From contig CADBYM010000003.1 of assembly GCA_902798915.1 (NCBI GenBank), forward strand, positions 1 through 64,000: DNA of 64,000 nt. Reading direction: 5' to 3'. Shown here one piece after another: positions 25,441 to 35,330 of this stretch (within the stretch, counting starts at the first letter, position 1; each line of letters begins with the position of its first letter). The position numbers and the translations under genes were made by a program. Source of the stretch: an uncultured Coriobacteriaceae bacterium. GTDB taxonomy: Bacteria; Actinomycetota; Coriobacteriia; Coriobacteriales; Atopobiaceae. The notes under the pieces were generated by a model. That model was given only the letters and a program-made list of their open reading frames with translations, ran no database searches and was not told the DNA's origin.

Positions 25441-26697
25441 CTACGCGAGCATCTGCTCCAAGGCGTCGCACATCTCGTCGATCTGCTCGTCGCTCACGAC
25501 CAGTGGCGGCAGGAAGCGCAGGATGGAGTCGCCGATGTGGTTGAGCACAAGACCACGGCTGCCGTTCTCGGCCCGCTCGAGGCCCTTCTCGACGAGGTCG
25601 TTCGCCACGGGCACATCGAGCTGGGCGCCACGCATGAGGCCTGCACCGCGCACCTCCGTGACGTGCGGCAATGCCGCGAGCCGACGCGCGAGGTGATCCC
25701 CCGCCGCTATGACGTGCTCGCCCATGTCCTCCACGACGAGCGTCTCTAGGCACGCACGCCCGCAAGCCACGGCCAAGGGGTTGCCACCGAAGGTCGATCC
25801 GTGGTCTCCGGGCACGAGAAGGTCAGCGACCTCCGCACGCGCCGCCACGCCGCCAGTCGGGAACCCGCCTGCGATGCCCTTTGCGACGCTCACCACGTCC
25901 GGCTCGATGCCTGCGCGCTGGTACGAGAACGGCGCGCCAGTCCGGAACACACCGGTCTGCACCTCGTCGATGACGAGCAGGATGTTACGCTCCGAGCACG
26001 CCTCCCGCACGGCACGCAGATAGTCGAGGTCTGCCGGCCACACGCCTCCCTCGCCTTGGATGCACTCGAGCATGACCGCGCACACGCGACCGGTCGCATC
26101 GCTCGGCTCGTCAAGCGCAGCCACGAGGGCATCGATGTCGTTGAGCTCGACCGCATCGAAGCCTGCGGGCAGCGGACGGAAGCTCTTGTGGAAGACGTCC
26201 TGTCCTGTGGCGGCAAGAGTTGCGAGCGTGCGTCCATGGAAGCTCTTGCGCGCCGTGAGGATGCCCGACGCACCGTCGAGGCGCTTCTCGCCCCAGCGGC
26301 GGGCAAGCTTGAAGGCGCCCTCGTTCGCCTCGGCACCCGAGTTTGCGAAGAACGTCTTCCACATGGTACCGGTCGTGCCCGTGATGTGGCCACGCTCGTC
26401 GGTCGTCTTTGCAAGCAGCTGCGAGAGCAGGCGTGCATACTCGCCACGATTCTCCTCGTGGTAGTAGTTGCTTACCTGCCACACCTTGGTGGCCTGGTCC
26501 TGCAGCGCGGCCACGAGCGCGGGGTGCGCGTGACCAAGGCAGGCACATCCGATGCCCGCCAAGAAGTCCAGGTACTCGTTGCCCGCGGCATCCACCAGCA
26601 CCGCCCCGTCACCCGAGACGAATTCGACCGGATACCGTCCGTACGTATGGATCACATATCCCTCGTCGAGCGTAAGCGCGTCCTCGTTAGCAAACAT
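25441..26697 (-). CDS. argD: Acetylornithine aminotransferase ArgD
   Basis: 418 residues, a class III PLP aminotransferase. Seen are the FFANSGAEANEGAFKLAR cofactor-phosphate region, FHGRTLATLAATGQ, the LVIDEVQTG aspartate that holds the pyridine ring, and the lysine in SVAKGIAGGFP that forms the Schiff base. HGSTFGGNPLA follows. It converts N-acetylglutamate semialdehyde to N-acetylornithine in arginine synthesis. It is last in argJ-argB-argD, nine bases after argB, and is followed by a strong terminator. Confidence 0.94.
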   Translation of the reverse strand: MFANEDALTLDEGYVIHTYGRYPVEFVSGDGAVLVDAAGNEYLDFLAGIGCACLGHAHPALVAALQDQATKVWQVSNYYHEENRGEYARLLSQLLAKTTDERGHITGTTGTMWKTFFANSGAEANEGAFKLARRWGEKRLDGASGILTARKSFHGRTLATLAATGQDVFHKSFRPLPAGFDAVELNDIDALVAALDEPSDATGRVCAVMLECIQGEGGVWPADLDYLRAVREACSERNILLVIDEVQTGVFRTGAPFSYQRAGIEPDVVSVAKGIAGGFPTGGVAARAEVADLLVPGDHGSTFGGNPLAVACGRACLETLVVEDMGEHVIAAGDHLARRLAALPHVTEVRGAGLMRGAQLDVPVANDLVEKGLERAENGSRGLVLNHIGDSILRFLPPLVVSDEQIDEMCDALEQMLA

Positions 26698-26706
26698 GCC
26701 TTCCTC

Positions 26707-27582
26707 CTAGTCCTGAGAGAATATCGTACCGATACCCGCATCCGTAAACTGCTCAAGCAACAGCGCGTGGGGAAACGTTCCGTTCATGATGCGCACGTCA
26801 TGCACACCCGCATCGAGCGCCTCAGCAATGGATGCGATCTTGGGAATCATGCCCGCCGTAAGATCCCCGCTATTCAGGACGTCATGGCATTCGCTGCGCG
26901 TCAGGGAGCTGATGAGGCTCTCCTCGTTGCCCATCTCGCCATACAAGCCATCTACGTCGGTGAGATAGGCGAGCGTGTGCGCACCGAGCGCCTGTGCCAC
27001 CTTGCTTGCCGCAATGTCGGCGTTCACGTTGTACAGACCATCGGGCCCGCAACCCACGCTCGCGATGACGGGAATGTAGCCGCCCTCAAGCACGCTCACG
27101 ATGAGGTCGGTATTCACCTCGATAATCTCGCCCACATGTCCGAGCTTGGGGTCGGTCTGCCGACACTTGAGCGTCTTGCCGTCCGCTCCAGAGATGCCAA
27201 CCGCGTTGGCGCCATACTCGTTGAGCAGCCACACCAATTCCTGATTGACCTTGCCGATGAGCACTTCCGCAACCGCTTCCATGGTGGCGTCATCGGTGAC
27301 GCGCAGGCCATTCTCGAAGCGCACTGGAAGCTGCAGCTTCGAGAGAAGCGCGTTGATGGCCTTGCCACCACCGTGAACGAGCACCACGCGTATGCCCATG
27401 AGCTTGAGCAGCTCGATGTCGGCGATTACGGACTTGCAAAGCTCGGGATCCTCCATGGCAGCACCACCATACTTGACTACCAGGATGGACCCGCTCATCT
27501 TGTGAATCCACGGCATGGCCTCGAGCAGGACCTCTGCCTTCTTTTGCGCCTGCACGCGGCGCTTCGCGTCTTCCTTTCTCAT
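26707..27582 (-). CDS. argB: Acetylglutamate kinase ArgB
   Basis: 291 residues, an amino-acid kinase. The N-terminal helix MRKEDAKRRVQAQKKAEVL is of the kind found in arginine-inhibited, hexameric forms. ILVVKYGGAAM, VLVHGGGKAIN, and the acetylglutamate-binding LYNVNADIAAS and DVDGLYG segments follow. It phosphorylates N-acetylglutamate, the second step of the cyclic arginine pathway. Feedback inhibition by arginine is inferred from the N-terminal helix. Confidence 0.95.
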   Translation of the reverse strand: MRKEDAKRRVQAQKKAEVLLEAMPWIHKMSGSILVVKYGGAAMEDPELCKSVIADIELLKLMGIRVVLVHGGGKAINALLSKLQLPVRFENGLRVTDDATMEAVAEVLIGKVNQELVWLLNEYGANAVGISGADGKTLKCRQTDPKLGHVGEIIEVNTDLIVSVLEGGYIPVIASVGCGPDGLYNVNADIAASKVAQALGAHTLAYLTDVDGLYGEMGNEESLISSLTRSECHDVLNSGDLTAGMIPKIASIAEALDAGVHDVRIMNGTFPHALLLEQFTDAGIGTIFSQD

Positions 27583-27591
27583 GAGCCCTCC

Positions 27592-28896
27592 TTACGTGCG
27601 ATAGTCTCCGTTGATCGTGATGTACTCGTGCGTGAGGTCACAGGTCCAGATTCGCCCGTGCGCCTCACCGACGCCCAGGGACACCACGATCGAGACCTCG
27701 TCGTTCTCGTCAAACAGCCGAAGCATCTTCTCTTCGTCCATGGGCAGCGGCAGCCCGGCGCGAAGCACCGGCACGCCCATGAGGTCTATGTCGACGTCGT
27801 ACTGGTCGAACTCGATGCCGCACTTGCCCGCCGCCGCGGCGATGCGGCCCCAGTTGGCATCGTGCCCGCAGATTGCGGTCTTGACCAGAGGCGAATTCGC
27901 GATGGAGCGCGCAACGACGTCCGCGTCCGCATCGGTCGCCGCGCCCAGCACGTCTACCGTGACGAGCTTCGTCGCGCCCTCGCCGTCAGCGGCAATCATG
28001 CGCGCGAGGTCCTCGCATACGGCACGCACAGCTGCGGCGATGGCTGGGAACGCGGGTGAATCCACGTCAACAAGGGCGCCGGGCGCGGCCTTGCCCGTGG
28101 CAAAGAGGATGCAAGTGTCGTTGGTTGAGGTGTCGGAGTCCACCGTAACCTTGTTGAAGGAGCACTTCACCGCGCTCGAGAGCGCCTTCTGGGCGGCCTC
28201 GCGCGTAAGGGGCGCATCCGTGGAGAGGACCGAGAGCATGGTGGCCATGTTTGGCGAAATCATGCCCGACCCCTTGACGAAGCCGCCCACGCTCACCGTC
28301 ACCGACTCGTCACCGAGGGTCACGACTCCCCGCCAGGAGCTCTCCTTGGGAACCGTGTCCGTCGTCATCACCGCACGGGCAGCCAGGTGCGCAACCTGCG
28401 TGGTGGAGTCCAAGGCGCACACCGCAGCGGGCACGCCAATCCTGTACGGCTCGAGCGGCATCTGCTTGCCGATGACACCGGTCGACCCGACCAAGACCTG
28501 CTCCTCCGGACAGCCCAGCTCGCGGGCGAGGAGTGCGGCCGACTCACGAGCGGCCTCGAGGCCCGGCTGGCCTGTGGAGGCGTTTGCGTTGCCCGAGTTG
28601 AGCACCACGGCCCGCGCGACCCCAGTCGCCGCACGCTCGCGCGACACCTGCACCGGCGCGGCGCAGAAGCGGTTCTGGGTAAACGTCGCCCCCACCACGC
28701 ACGCCTCGTCGGCCGCCACCACCGCCAAGTCAAGACGGTTGGGGTCATCCCTGAAGCCCGCATGAACGCCGGCCGCCCGCATTCCGAGCGCCGCGCACAC
28801 GCCACCCTCGCACCGCTTGAAGCCATAGTCGGAAGCGCCACCCGTCGCCGTAGGAACACGTAGGGGCGGCACGCCCGATGCATCAGTATTACTCAT
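27592..28896 (-). CDS. argJ: Bifunctional ornithine acetyltransferase / N-acetylglutamate synthase ArgJ
   Basis: 434 residues. ArgJ self-cleaves at an Ala-Thr bond; the site is in SPNMATMLSVLSTDA, where Thr becomes the catalytic N-terminal residue of the beta chain. Other family parts are NSGNANASTG, STGVIGKQMP and VTVDSDTSTND. It recycles the acetyl group from acetylornithine to glutamate and may also make it from acetyl-CoA. The ATG at 28896 follows GAAAGG. argC, usually directly upstream of argJ, is missing here; the upstream gene is an unrelated hydrolase. Confidence 0.95.
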   Translation of the reverse strand: MSNTDASGVPPLRVPTATGGASDYGFKRCEGGVCAALGMRAAGVHAGFRDDPNRLDLAVVAADEACVVGATFTQNRFCAAPVQVSRERAATGVARAVVLNSGNANASTGQPGLEAARESAALLARELGCPEEQVLVGSTGVIGKQMPLEPYRIGVPAAVCALDSTTQVAHLAARAVMTTDTVPKESSWRGVVTLGDESVTVSVGGFVKGSGMISPNMATMLSVLSTDAPLTREAAQKALSSAVKCSFNKVTVDSDTSTNDTCILFATGKAAPGALVDVDSPAFPAIAAAVRAVCEDLARMIAADGEGATKLVTVDVLGAATDADADVVARSIANSPLVKTAICGHDANWGRIAAAAGKCGIEFDQYDVDIDLMGVPVLRAGLPLPMDEEKMLRLFDENDEVSIVVSLGVGEAHGRIWTCDLTHEYITINGDYRT

Positions 28897-28968
28897 TGCG
28901 AACCTTTCGTCAGAATCGATTCGATGGCTTTTGATTTGCAAGAATATAGTGTATCCATTGCCTCGTGT

Positions 28969-29787
28969 CTATCGGGGACGCAGGTGCGCACCGTGCACGG
29001 GCTCGAGGTCCACCAGACCCGCCTCGTCACACAGGAAGTCACAGACCTTCTGCATGCAGCGGGTCTGGGCATCCCCCTTGAATGCATGGCGCCCGTGTCG
29101 GATGACCTCCAGGCGCGCGTTCGCGTACACGGTCGTAGCGCGCTGCGCATACTCGATGGGCACCGTCGCATCCTCATTGCCATGCAGGATGAGCACCTCG
29201 CCCACGAACTCCTGCATGTGGGCATAGGGATTCGTGTCCCACGCGACCTCTCCGTAGGCACGCCCCACGCGCATGCCGAGCTGGCGATACGAGGTGGGGA
29301 TGTTCTTCTTTGTGGGGAAGAGCTGTCGCGCCTGGTCGTGCATGTTGAGCGTCGGGTGAACGAGCACCAAAGCACGCAGAACATCGGGATTCTCGTCCGC
29401 AAAGAGAACCGCCGCAACACCGCCCTGGCCCTCTCCCAGGAGGAACATCCGCGACGCATCGACCTCTTCCTGCGACGCAAGCGCCTCCATGACGGCGGAG
29501 ATGTCGGCCACCTCGGTGAGTAGGGTCATGTCGAGCGGATTGCCCTCGCTCTTGGAGGCGTACCCGCCACCACTGAAGTCGAGGCAGCACACCGCGAATC
29601 CCTCCTCCGCCAACGCCCAGGCATAGGGAACGCAGCTCAGGTAATTTGCGCCAAAGCCGTGCGCACAGAGAAGGACCGGCAGCGGCCCATCCACCTCACG
29701 TGCCGGCGTGAAGAGCTGGGAATATATGGTGAGCCCATCTCGCGCGGTGACGAGCTCACGAGATTGATAGGTGGTAGGGGCGGGCAT
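28969..29787 (-). CDS. Alpha/beta-hydrolase fold protein lacking the nucleophile serine
   Basis: 272 residues with the fold of serine esterases/peptidases of the DLH/BAAT-like type: VLLCAHGFGANY (oxyanion loop), DFSGGGYAS, the nucleophile elbow, HGNEDATVP (acid) and GRHAFKG (histidine). The elbow, normally GxSxG, reads GEGQGG: codon 120 is GGC (glycine) where AGC serine is expected, one base change away. The acid and histidine remain. It is therefore either inactive, repurposed as a binding protein, or a recent loss. The start at 29787 has a perfect AAAGGAGG. It lies 72 bases upstream of argJ and may share its message. Confidence 0.85.
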   Translation of the reverse strand: MPAPTTYQSRELVTARDGLTIYSQLFTPAREVDGPLPVLLCAHGFGANYLSCVPYAWALAEEGFAVCCLDFSGGGYASKSEGNPLDMTLLTEVADISAVMEALASQEEVDASRMFLLGEGQGGVAAVLFADENPDVLRALVLVHPTLNMHDQARQLFPTKKNIPTSYRQLGMRVGRAYGEVAWDTNPYAHMQEFVGEVLILHGNEDATVPIEYAQRATTVYANARLEVIRHGRHAFKGDAQTRCMQKVCDFLCDEAGLVDLEPVHGAHLRPR

Positions 29788-29859
29788 GCGTCCTCCTTTG
29801 CGCCTCGCAAACATGCGCGGAGAAAATACTATAGCCCAAGTCTTGCGAGGCGGACACCG

Positions 29860-31341
29860 TCAGCTGGCCACATGGCTACGTACATATTCGAACAGGCGCC
29901 GATAGGTGGCCTCGTCATAGTGCATCGAGTCACTTGCACGGTACTTCTTCGCGATGGCACCGTAAGCGTCGAGCACCACGACGTTCGACGAGAGCAGTGA
30001 CCGCATATTCTCGTTCCATCGACGAACCCGCGCGTTGGTCACACGCTTGCCAGACGAGCTTACGAACACGTCATCGCCCGGCCGCGAGCCGACGGGCGTC
30101 ACCGTCGCATAGTAGACGATCGCACCACGCCTCCTCCATTGCTTCGCCTTCCTATTGATGAGTCGCGCGTAGTGCGTCTCGTCCGAGCTGCCCAGCACGG
30201 GGTCTTCTCTGCCCCACTCGTTGAGGAGGTCGTTGACGCCAAGCAGGATGACGACGGCCGTATCGCGCTCCACATGCTCGTCCGCACGCGAGACACCCGT
30301 GTTTGCGAACCAGTTGTAGCCACCCCCATGGCGGCCAATCCACCAGTTGCCCGCTTTGTCCTCGCGCACCACGGCGACCGCGTCCCAAACCCGCTCGCCG
30401 TAGAGCGTCGCGTATGTCTCGAGCGAACGCGAGTCCCCAATGATGACCATGCGCGCACGCTGGTCCTTCTTGAAGGCGCCGGTCGTCTTGCCGGGTGCCG
30501 CACCACCCTTCGACACGAGCTTGATCTGGATGGCCTCCATACGCAGCGCACAACCCTCGGTTCCCGCCTTCTTGCCGTTCTTCGTCCAACCGAGCCACCC
30601 ATAACGCTGCGTGTGCACGCGATACCACACGTCATACTTCTTTGCCATCATGCCGGTGAGCTTGACCTGGACGGCCTCGAGGCGCTTGGACTGCCCGGAG
30701 GTACCCGCACGCTGGCCATTCGTCGCCCATGACGGCTCCCATCCGACGCCCTGAACATGGGCACGATACGTTATTCCGCCCGAGGCCAGGGGAATTCCTC
30801 CCAGGCGAATCCACATTGCCTCGAGCCTCTTGGACTCACCCGTCGTCCCGGCAATGGCACCACCTTTGACCTCTGCCCTGTCCCCATAGGTCTGGCAGTG
30901 AACGCCATAGCGCAACGTGGGGTTGTTGGTGCGTTTGCCCGCATTCTGCGTCTTGCTGCTCGATGAGCCCGCCTGTCCCTCAAGTGCTGCGCGCTCGTCG
31001 CACGCATCATCCCCCTGAGGTTCTAGCTGCACGACCTCCGTAGATTCGACAACCCCGCTCGCTTCCTCCAAAAGGGGCATCTCCAAAAGGTCCTCTTCCT
31101 CAACCGCCCCAACGACGGCTTGCTCCCCACAGGTCGCGCCCGAGTCACCCGAATCGCAGGCATTGTCCTCCTCAACGACCGGGGAAGTCTCGGATGCATC
31201 GGACTATACGATCTGGTCTTCTTCGGCGACTTCCACGTCGGCATCGCTCATCTGGGAACCCTCGAGCGCCTTCACCGGCACGGTGCCCACTCCCATGAGC
31301 AACAAGAACAAGACCACGAGCGCAACTTGGAATCGCCTCAT
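29860..31341 (-). pseudogene. Secreted ChW-repeat SGNH hydrolase, interrupted by an amber codon
   Basis: The full frame would encode 493 residues from the ATG at 31341: a signal peptide (MRRFQVALVVLFLLLMGVG), an acidic linker, three ChW repeats with the Trp/Gly pattern of YGWLGWTKNGKKAGT (about 145-285), and an SGNH/GDSL hydrolase (GDSRS near 301, GVNDLL, DSMHYD). Codon 46 (31206-31204) is TAG in frame, right after DQIV. A downstream initiation could still yield the ChW-SGNH part without a signal, so export would fail. SGNH enzymes of this place usually remove acyl groups from wall polymers. Either a real nonsense mutation or a sequencing error. The frame is otherwise intact and last in the operon starting at 36734. 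Confidence 0.8.
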
Positions 31342-31361
31342 CGGTACTCCCATCACCACAC

Positions 31362-33746
31362 TTACATCTCGTCGTGCGCCGCGTCGATGGCCGCCGTCAA
31401 CGTATGCAACGCACCATGGTCGGCCGGGATGCTCGACATGATAGCCATGACGTACGCGCCGTTCTTCGCGTACACGATGCCCCCATCGTCAGTCACGTCG
31501 AATTCTGGTCCGCCGCCATTCAGCCCCTCGACGATGCGGCCGCCAGCCGCAATCCACCCGCCCTTCGAGCGGGTCCGATACTTGCCTCCCAAGGTATCGT
31601 GGATGGTCGAGATGTTCGGACGTTCGCACCACGTGCCCAGCTCTTCGACCGCTTCGCTCTTCTCATACCACACATAGCTGTGACCCCACATGAGTGCCAG
31701 ATCACGCGCGGTATAGTATGCCCAGGGAAGGCTCTCGGCTATCGAGGCGCGCGCACCCGAATCCGCGCACCACGTACGCATGGGATCCTTGCCGTATCCG
31801 TAATACACCTGCTTGTAGTGATAGTCCCACGAATAGAAGAGCGTCTGCTGGATGTCGTACTGATACTTCGTGAGCGCTTCGGGATTCTGGCTCACCACGC
31901 TGGTAATGTAGGGCGCCTTGATGGAACTCGCCCCATAGAACAGGCCATCGCAATTGTAGGCCACACCCTTGCAGGAGGTGAGGTCCATCATAATCAGACC
32001 GACGTCATACCCGTTCTTGCGAATCTCATCGATGGCTTCGGAAATGCCATCGCTCGCCACATCGCTCGGCTCGAAGCCACCGAAGCCAGTCACCGAGCGG
32101 CTCCCCTCAGCCGCCTCGAGTCCCTTTCGTACGGACAGCAGACGGTACGGCCCATTCGTCGGCCCAGGTGCCGACGCACCCTTGGGCAGAATCGCCACCT
32201 GGATGGACTCGACGGGCCTGGAGCTGCCGCCCGTGCCGGCTGACTTACCGTTGCGAGCCCACCCGAGCCAGCCCAAGCCGGAAGCGGAGACGCGGTACCA
32301 CACGTCAAAGTAGACGGCAGCACGGCCCGAGAGCTTCATCTGGACGGCGTCGGCACCGGTGCCCGCAGCGTCGCCTGAGGTCGCACCATCCTTGGCCCAT
32401 GCCGACCAAGAGCCTCCCCTGACGCGTAGGCGGGAGCGCAGCGAGCCAGAGGGCGCGGACGTCCCCAGCTTGGCTTGTAGCGCGCAGACGGCGCCACCGC
32501 CTCCCGCACCTCGAGCGCTACCGGAGGCCCACTTGGTCCAGGAGCCGCCCGCCGGGAGCGCACGGTAACGCACGCCGGGGTTCCCGATGTAGCGCTCCGG
32601 GACATTGGAGGTGACGCCGGCCACCTTCCCCGGAGCTCTCTGGCCCTTGGGCCGCACCAGCACCTGCAGCGCCTCGAGGCGCCAGCCAAGCCCGACCGTA
32701 CCACAGGCTTGGCCGTTCCTCGCCCACGCCGTCCACCCCACCTTCTGAGCATGGGCGCGATACCACACGTCGTATTTCTTTGCCATCTTGCCGGTGAGCT
32801 TGACCTGGACGGCCTCGAGGCGCTTGCCCTTGCCGCGCGTGCCTGCCACGGCACCGTTGCGGACCCAGCTCTGCCAGCCGTAGGTCTGTACATGAGTACG
32901 GTAGGTGATGCCGCCAGCGACGGGAAACTGCTTTCCCAAGCTGATCCAGACGGCCTCGAGGCGCTTGCCCTCGCCAGTGGTGCCCGCCACGACGCCGTTG
33001 GCGACGTCGTCCTGGTCGCCGTAGGTCTGGCGATGCACGCCATACGAGACACTGGGTGCCACGATTTTGAACTTGAGCGTGCGCGTGCCGGCAAAGTTGC
33101 CTCTGCCCGCAACGGTCACCGTGGCGGTGCCGGGCTTCTTGTTGCTGGCGTACGAGACGCGATAGTCGGTGCCGGCCTTGAGCTTGGTACCGCCATACGT
33201 GAGGCTCACGGCTGGCTTGGCCGCCTTGCCGGTGTAGGGCTGGGCAGCGATCTTTGCCGCCTTGGCCTTGGAGATGGGCACGGGGGTGGCGGCCTTTGAG
33301 GTCTTGCTCGTGCCTTGGTCCGCTTGGCCCTCGATAGCCTCGAGGGCGTCGTCCTCGACGGAGTCCTGCGCCACGACGGGCTCGCTGAGGGCCTCTGGCT
33401 CCCCGGACGCGCCTTCCTCTGCCAGAAGCGCCTCGCCCTCAGACGTGTCCGCAGACTCCTCCACGGCCAACTCGGGACCCTCCGCCACTTCGAGCTGCGC
33501 CTCGGGCCTCTCGACGAGCCGCTCGTCCTGCCCCGCAATCACGTCAATCGCTTCGTCCTGCGTCCCCGCAGCCTCGAGGTCGTCCTCTCCCGTCGTCTGG
33601 TCGAGCACCTCCTCTGCTGGCTCGACCTGCCGTTCCTCCTCGTTGGGCATCTGCGCAAAGGCGTCAGCGGGAATCGAGCCCATCACCACAACCACTGTCA
33701 TGAACACGCTCAACGCACGGCGCAAGCCCTTGAAGCATTTGCCCAT
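31362..33746 (-). CDS. Secreted ChW-repeat protein with C-terminal beta-lactamase-like serine hydrolase domain
   Basis: 794 residues. A signal peptide (about 1-32, ending near SIPADAFAQ) is followed by an acidic, low-complexity linker to about 150. An Ig-like domain of the YTGKAAKPAV / GTATVTVAGRGNF type covers about 152-228. Six ChW repeats cover about 232-530 (for example VQTYGWQSWVRNGAVAGT). The C-terminal domain (about 550-794) resembles a class A beta-lactamase/penicillin-binding fold: Ser607-Ser-Ile-Lys610 fits the SxxK motif, and SKGG near 720 could be the third motif. ChW repeats bind cell-surface sugars. The start at 33746 follows AGGAAGGA. Confidence 0.85.
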   Translation of the reverse strand: MGKCFKGLRRALSVFMTVVVVMGSIPADAFAQMPNEEERQVEPAEEVLDQTTGEDDLEAAGTQDEAIDVIAGQDERLVERPEAQLEVAEGPELAVEESADTSEGEALLAEEGASGEPEALSEPVVAQDSVEDDALEAIEGQADQGTSKTSKAATPVPISKAKAAKIAAQPYTGKAAKPAVSLTYGGTKLKAGTDYRVSYASNKKPGTATVTVAGRGNFAGTRTLKFKIVAPSVSYGVHRQTYGDQDDVANGVVAGTTGEGKRLEAVWISLGKQFPVAGGITYRTHVQTYGWQSWVRNGAVAGTRGKGKRLEAVQVKLTGKMAKKYDVWYRAHAQKVGWTAWARNGQACGTVGLGWRLEALQVLVRPKGQRAPGKVAGVTSNVPERYIGNPGVRYRALPAGGSWTKWASGSARGAGGGGAVCALQAKLGTSAPSGSLRSRLRVRGGSWSAWAKDGATSGDAAGTGADAVQMKLSGRAAVYFDVWYRVSASGLGWLGWARNGKSAGTGGSSRPVESIQVAILPKGASAPGPTNGPYRLLSVRKGLEAAEGSRSVTGFGGFEPSDVASDGISEAIDEIRKNGYDVGLIMMDLTSCKGVAYNCDGLFYGASSIKAPYITSVVSQNPEALTKYQYDIQQTLFYSWDYHYKQVYYGYGKDPMRTWCADSGARASIAESLPWAYYTARDLALMWGHSYVWYEKSEAVEELGTWCERPNISTIHDTLGGKYRTRSKGGWIAAGGRIVEGLNGGGPEFDVTDDGGIVYAKNGAYVMAIMSSIPADHGALHTLTAAIDAAHDEM

Positions 33747-33775
33747 TTCCCACATTCCTTCCTGTTTCCCTCGCA

Positions 33776-35320
33776 TCACGACGAGACGGCAACGCGGGCG
33801 ATCTCGTGCGCGCCCTGCGCACCACCGACAAGTACCCGAACTTGCGCGAAGCCGGACGCGCCCTGCTCTCCCATGATAGCAAACGCGCGATAGCCCCAAT
33901 CGCCCCGTATGACGGGTTCCCCCTCTGCGCCCCCATCGCCCTCGAAGTCCTGCGTGCCCGCAGACTCCTCCGAGACATGAAAGGCCTCAACTACGCGCGT
34001 GGACCCATCGACGCCCGTCAGTTCGACGAAAACGCCGTCCTCGGCCGCGGCGCACGCCTCGTCGATGGTGCCCTCCACCACCAGATACGGCCCGTTGGTC
34101 GAGACCCGCACACTCGTACCACCCTGGCGCGCCTCTCCCTCGGGCATCGGCGCGCGCTCAGGCGAGGGCAGATAGGGCGGATTCGTCGCAAAGAGGTCCA
34201 CATGGCGCTCCGCGCGCTCCACGACCACGTCGTTGGCAGAGGCAATCGCAGGACGACTCATGTCGTAGGGCACGAGTTTGCTGAACGTCGCCTGCGCATA
34301 GGCGGTGGCGAAGTACGGCAGCAGGTTGTTGCCGAATGAGTCTCGATACATCACGAGCGAACCCGCCGCCCCCGGCATGGTCGAGGTCGTCAGGATCTTG
34401 TCGTCCTCGACGCTCGTCGCCTCGTTCGCGAAGCTCCAGGCATCAGCTGCAGCCCAATGCGGGTCGTCCTCGGACTGGGCCGTCTGGGGATGCAACATGG
34501 CGTCCACATCCCCCACGTGCGCTGCCACCGACTGTTCCGCGTCCTCGAAGGTGGGAACAGGCGTCGAGAGCAGCGGCGCGATGGTGCGGTAGGCCAACAG
34601 CGCGCCCGCACCGTTCCAGTGCGAGTCACGCTCGTAGTACAGGACGTCATCCCGCTCGGCAATGGTCGCCTCCAGGTCGCACGCACGCACGCCCTTGGCA
34701 GCCAGCAGCGGCAGGAGGCGCTCGAGGTTGCGCTCCCCCTCGCCCTCGATCTCGTAGTAGGGCATGTGCTCGGGATACAGGCTGTTCTTGTTGGGCGCAA
34801 TGGCCACGGCAAAGCCCTTGCCCTGCGCCGTCACATACTCCTGCATGAGCGCGAGGTTGGTCGCAATGTTGAGCAGCTCGTGATCGGTCATGTGGTTGCG
34901 CCGTTGATAATCGTTGAGCGTTCCCGCATAGTACAGCCACCCAGAACTGCCCACCACCACGTTGCTCGTGGAGGAGGTCATGAGCAGGCGCTGCTTGAGC
35001 GTCGCATCCAAGTCAACCAACGTGCCCCGAAAGGCGAAGTGGTCGGCGAAGTAGTCACCCGCCTCGGAAAGCACGTTGAGGTTGGGCCCGTTCTCGGTCA
35101 TGAGGCTCGGGACGGGTGCCAGCTCGCGCTTCTCGGCACTCACGTCCTCGCGCACGAACGGCATGCACACCAACGGGACCAATGCCATCACGAAGAACAC
35201 GATCACGAACGCAAGCGCGGCGGGGCCCGTTTGAGCTTGGCCGCGCACCGTCGGGGCATCAGGCTGAGCCAGTGGCTCGCCGCCCCTCATGTGCCTGGGC
35301 GCAATTCCCTTCTCTGTCAT
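33776..35320 (-). CDS. AlgJ/AlgX-like (DHHW) cell-surface acetylation partner protein
   Basis: 514 residues. One N-terminal membrane helix (LAFVIVFFVMALVPLVCMPF) anchors an extracellular SGNH-like domain. The family landmarks are GSSGWLYYAG, IAPNKNSLYPEHMP, YERDSHWNGAGAL (catalytic Asp-x-His) and YRDSFGNNLLPYF (serine motif). Proteins of this class transfer the acetyl group handed over by a membrane-bound MBOAT to a polysaccharide; the MBOAT is encoded ten bases upstream. A further C-terminal beta-rich stretch (about 400-514) has no clear family. The acceptor polymer is not known. Confidence 0.88.
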   Translation of the reverse strand: MTEKGIAPRHMRGGEPLAQPDAPTVRGQAQTGPAALAFVIVFFVMALVPLVCMPFVREDVSAEKRELAPVPSLMTENGPNLNVLSEAGDYFADHFAFRGTLVDLDATLKQRLLMTSSTSNVVVGSSGWLYYAGTLNDYQRRNHMTDHELLNIATNLALMQEYVTAQGKGFAVAIAPNKNSLYPEHMPYYEIEGEGERNLERLLPLLAAKGVRACDLEATIAERDDVLYYERDSHWNGAGALLAYRTIAPLLSTPVPTFEDAEQSVAAHVGDVDAMLHPQTAQSEDDPHWAAADAWSFANEATSVEDDKILTTSTMPGAAGSLVMYRDSFGNNLLPYFATAYAQATFSKLVPYDMSRPAIASANDVVVERAERHVDLFATNPPYLPSPERAPMPEGEARQGGTSVRVSTNGPYLVVEGTIDEACAAAEDGVFVELTGVDGSTRVVEAFHVSEESAGTQDFEGDGGAEGEPVIRGDWGYRAFAIMGEQGASGFAQVRVLVGGAQGAHEIARVAVSS

Positions 35321-35330
35321 GACACACCCC

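Noticed and set aside
24910-25749. 279-codon plus-strand frame
   Set aside because: Its first 75 residues are repeat translation (QGPISLGAVP), and the rest is the reverse of argD. No ribosome site supports it.
31204-31206. Programmed read-through by a special amino acid at the amber codon
   Set aside because: No pyrrolysine machinery is visible, and the flanking sequence is a variable acidic linker, not a catalytic site.
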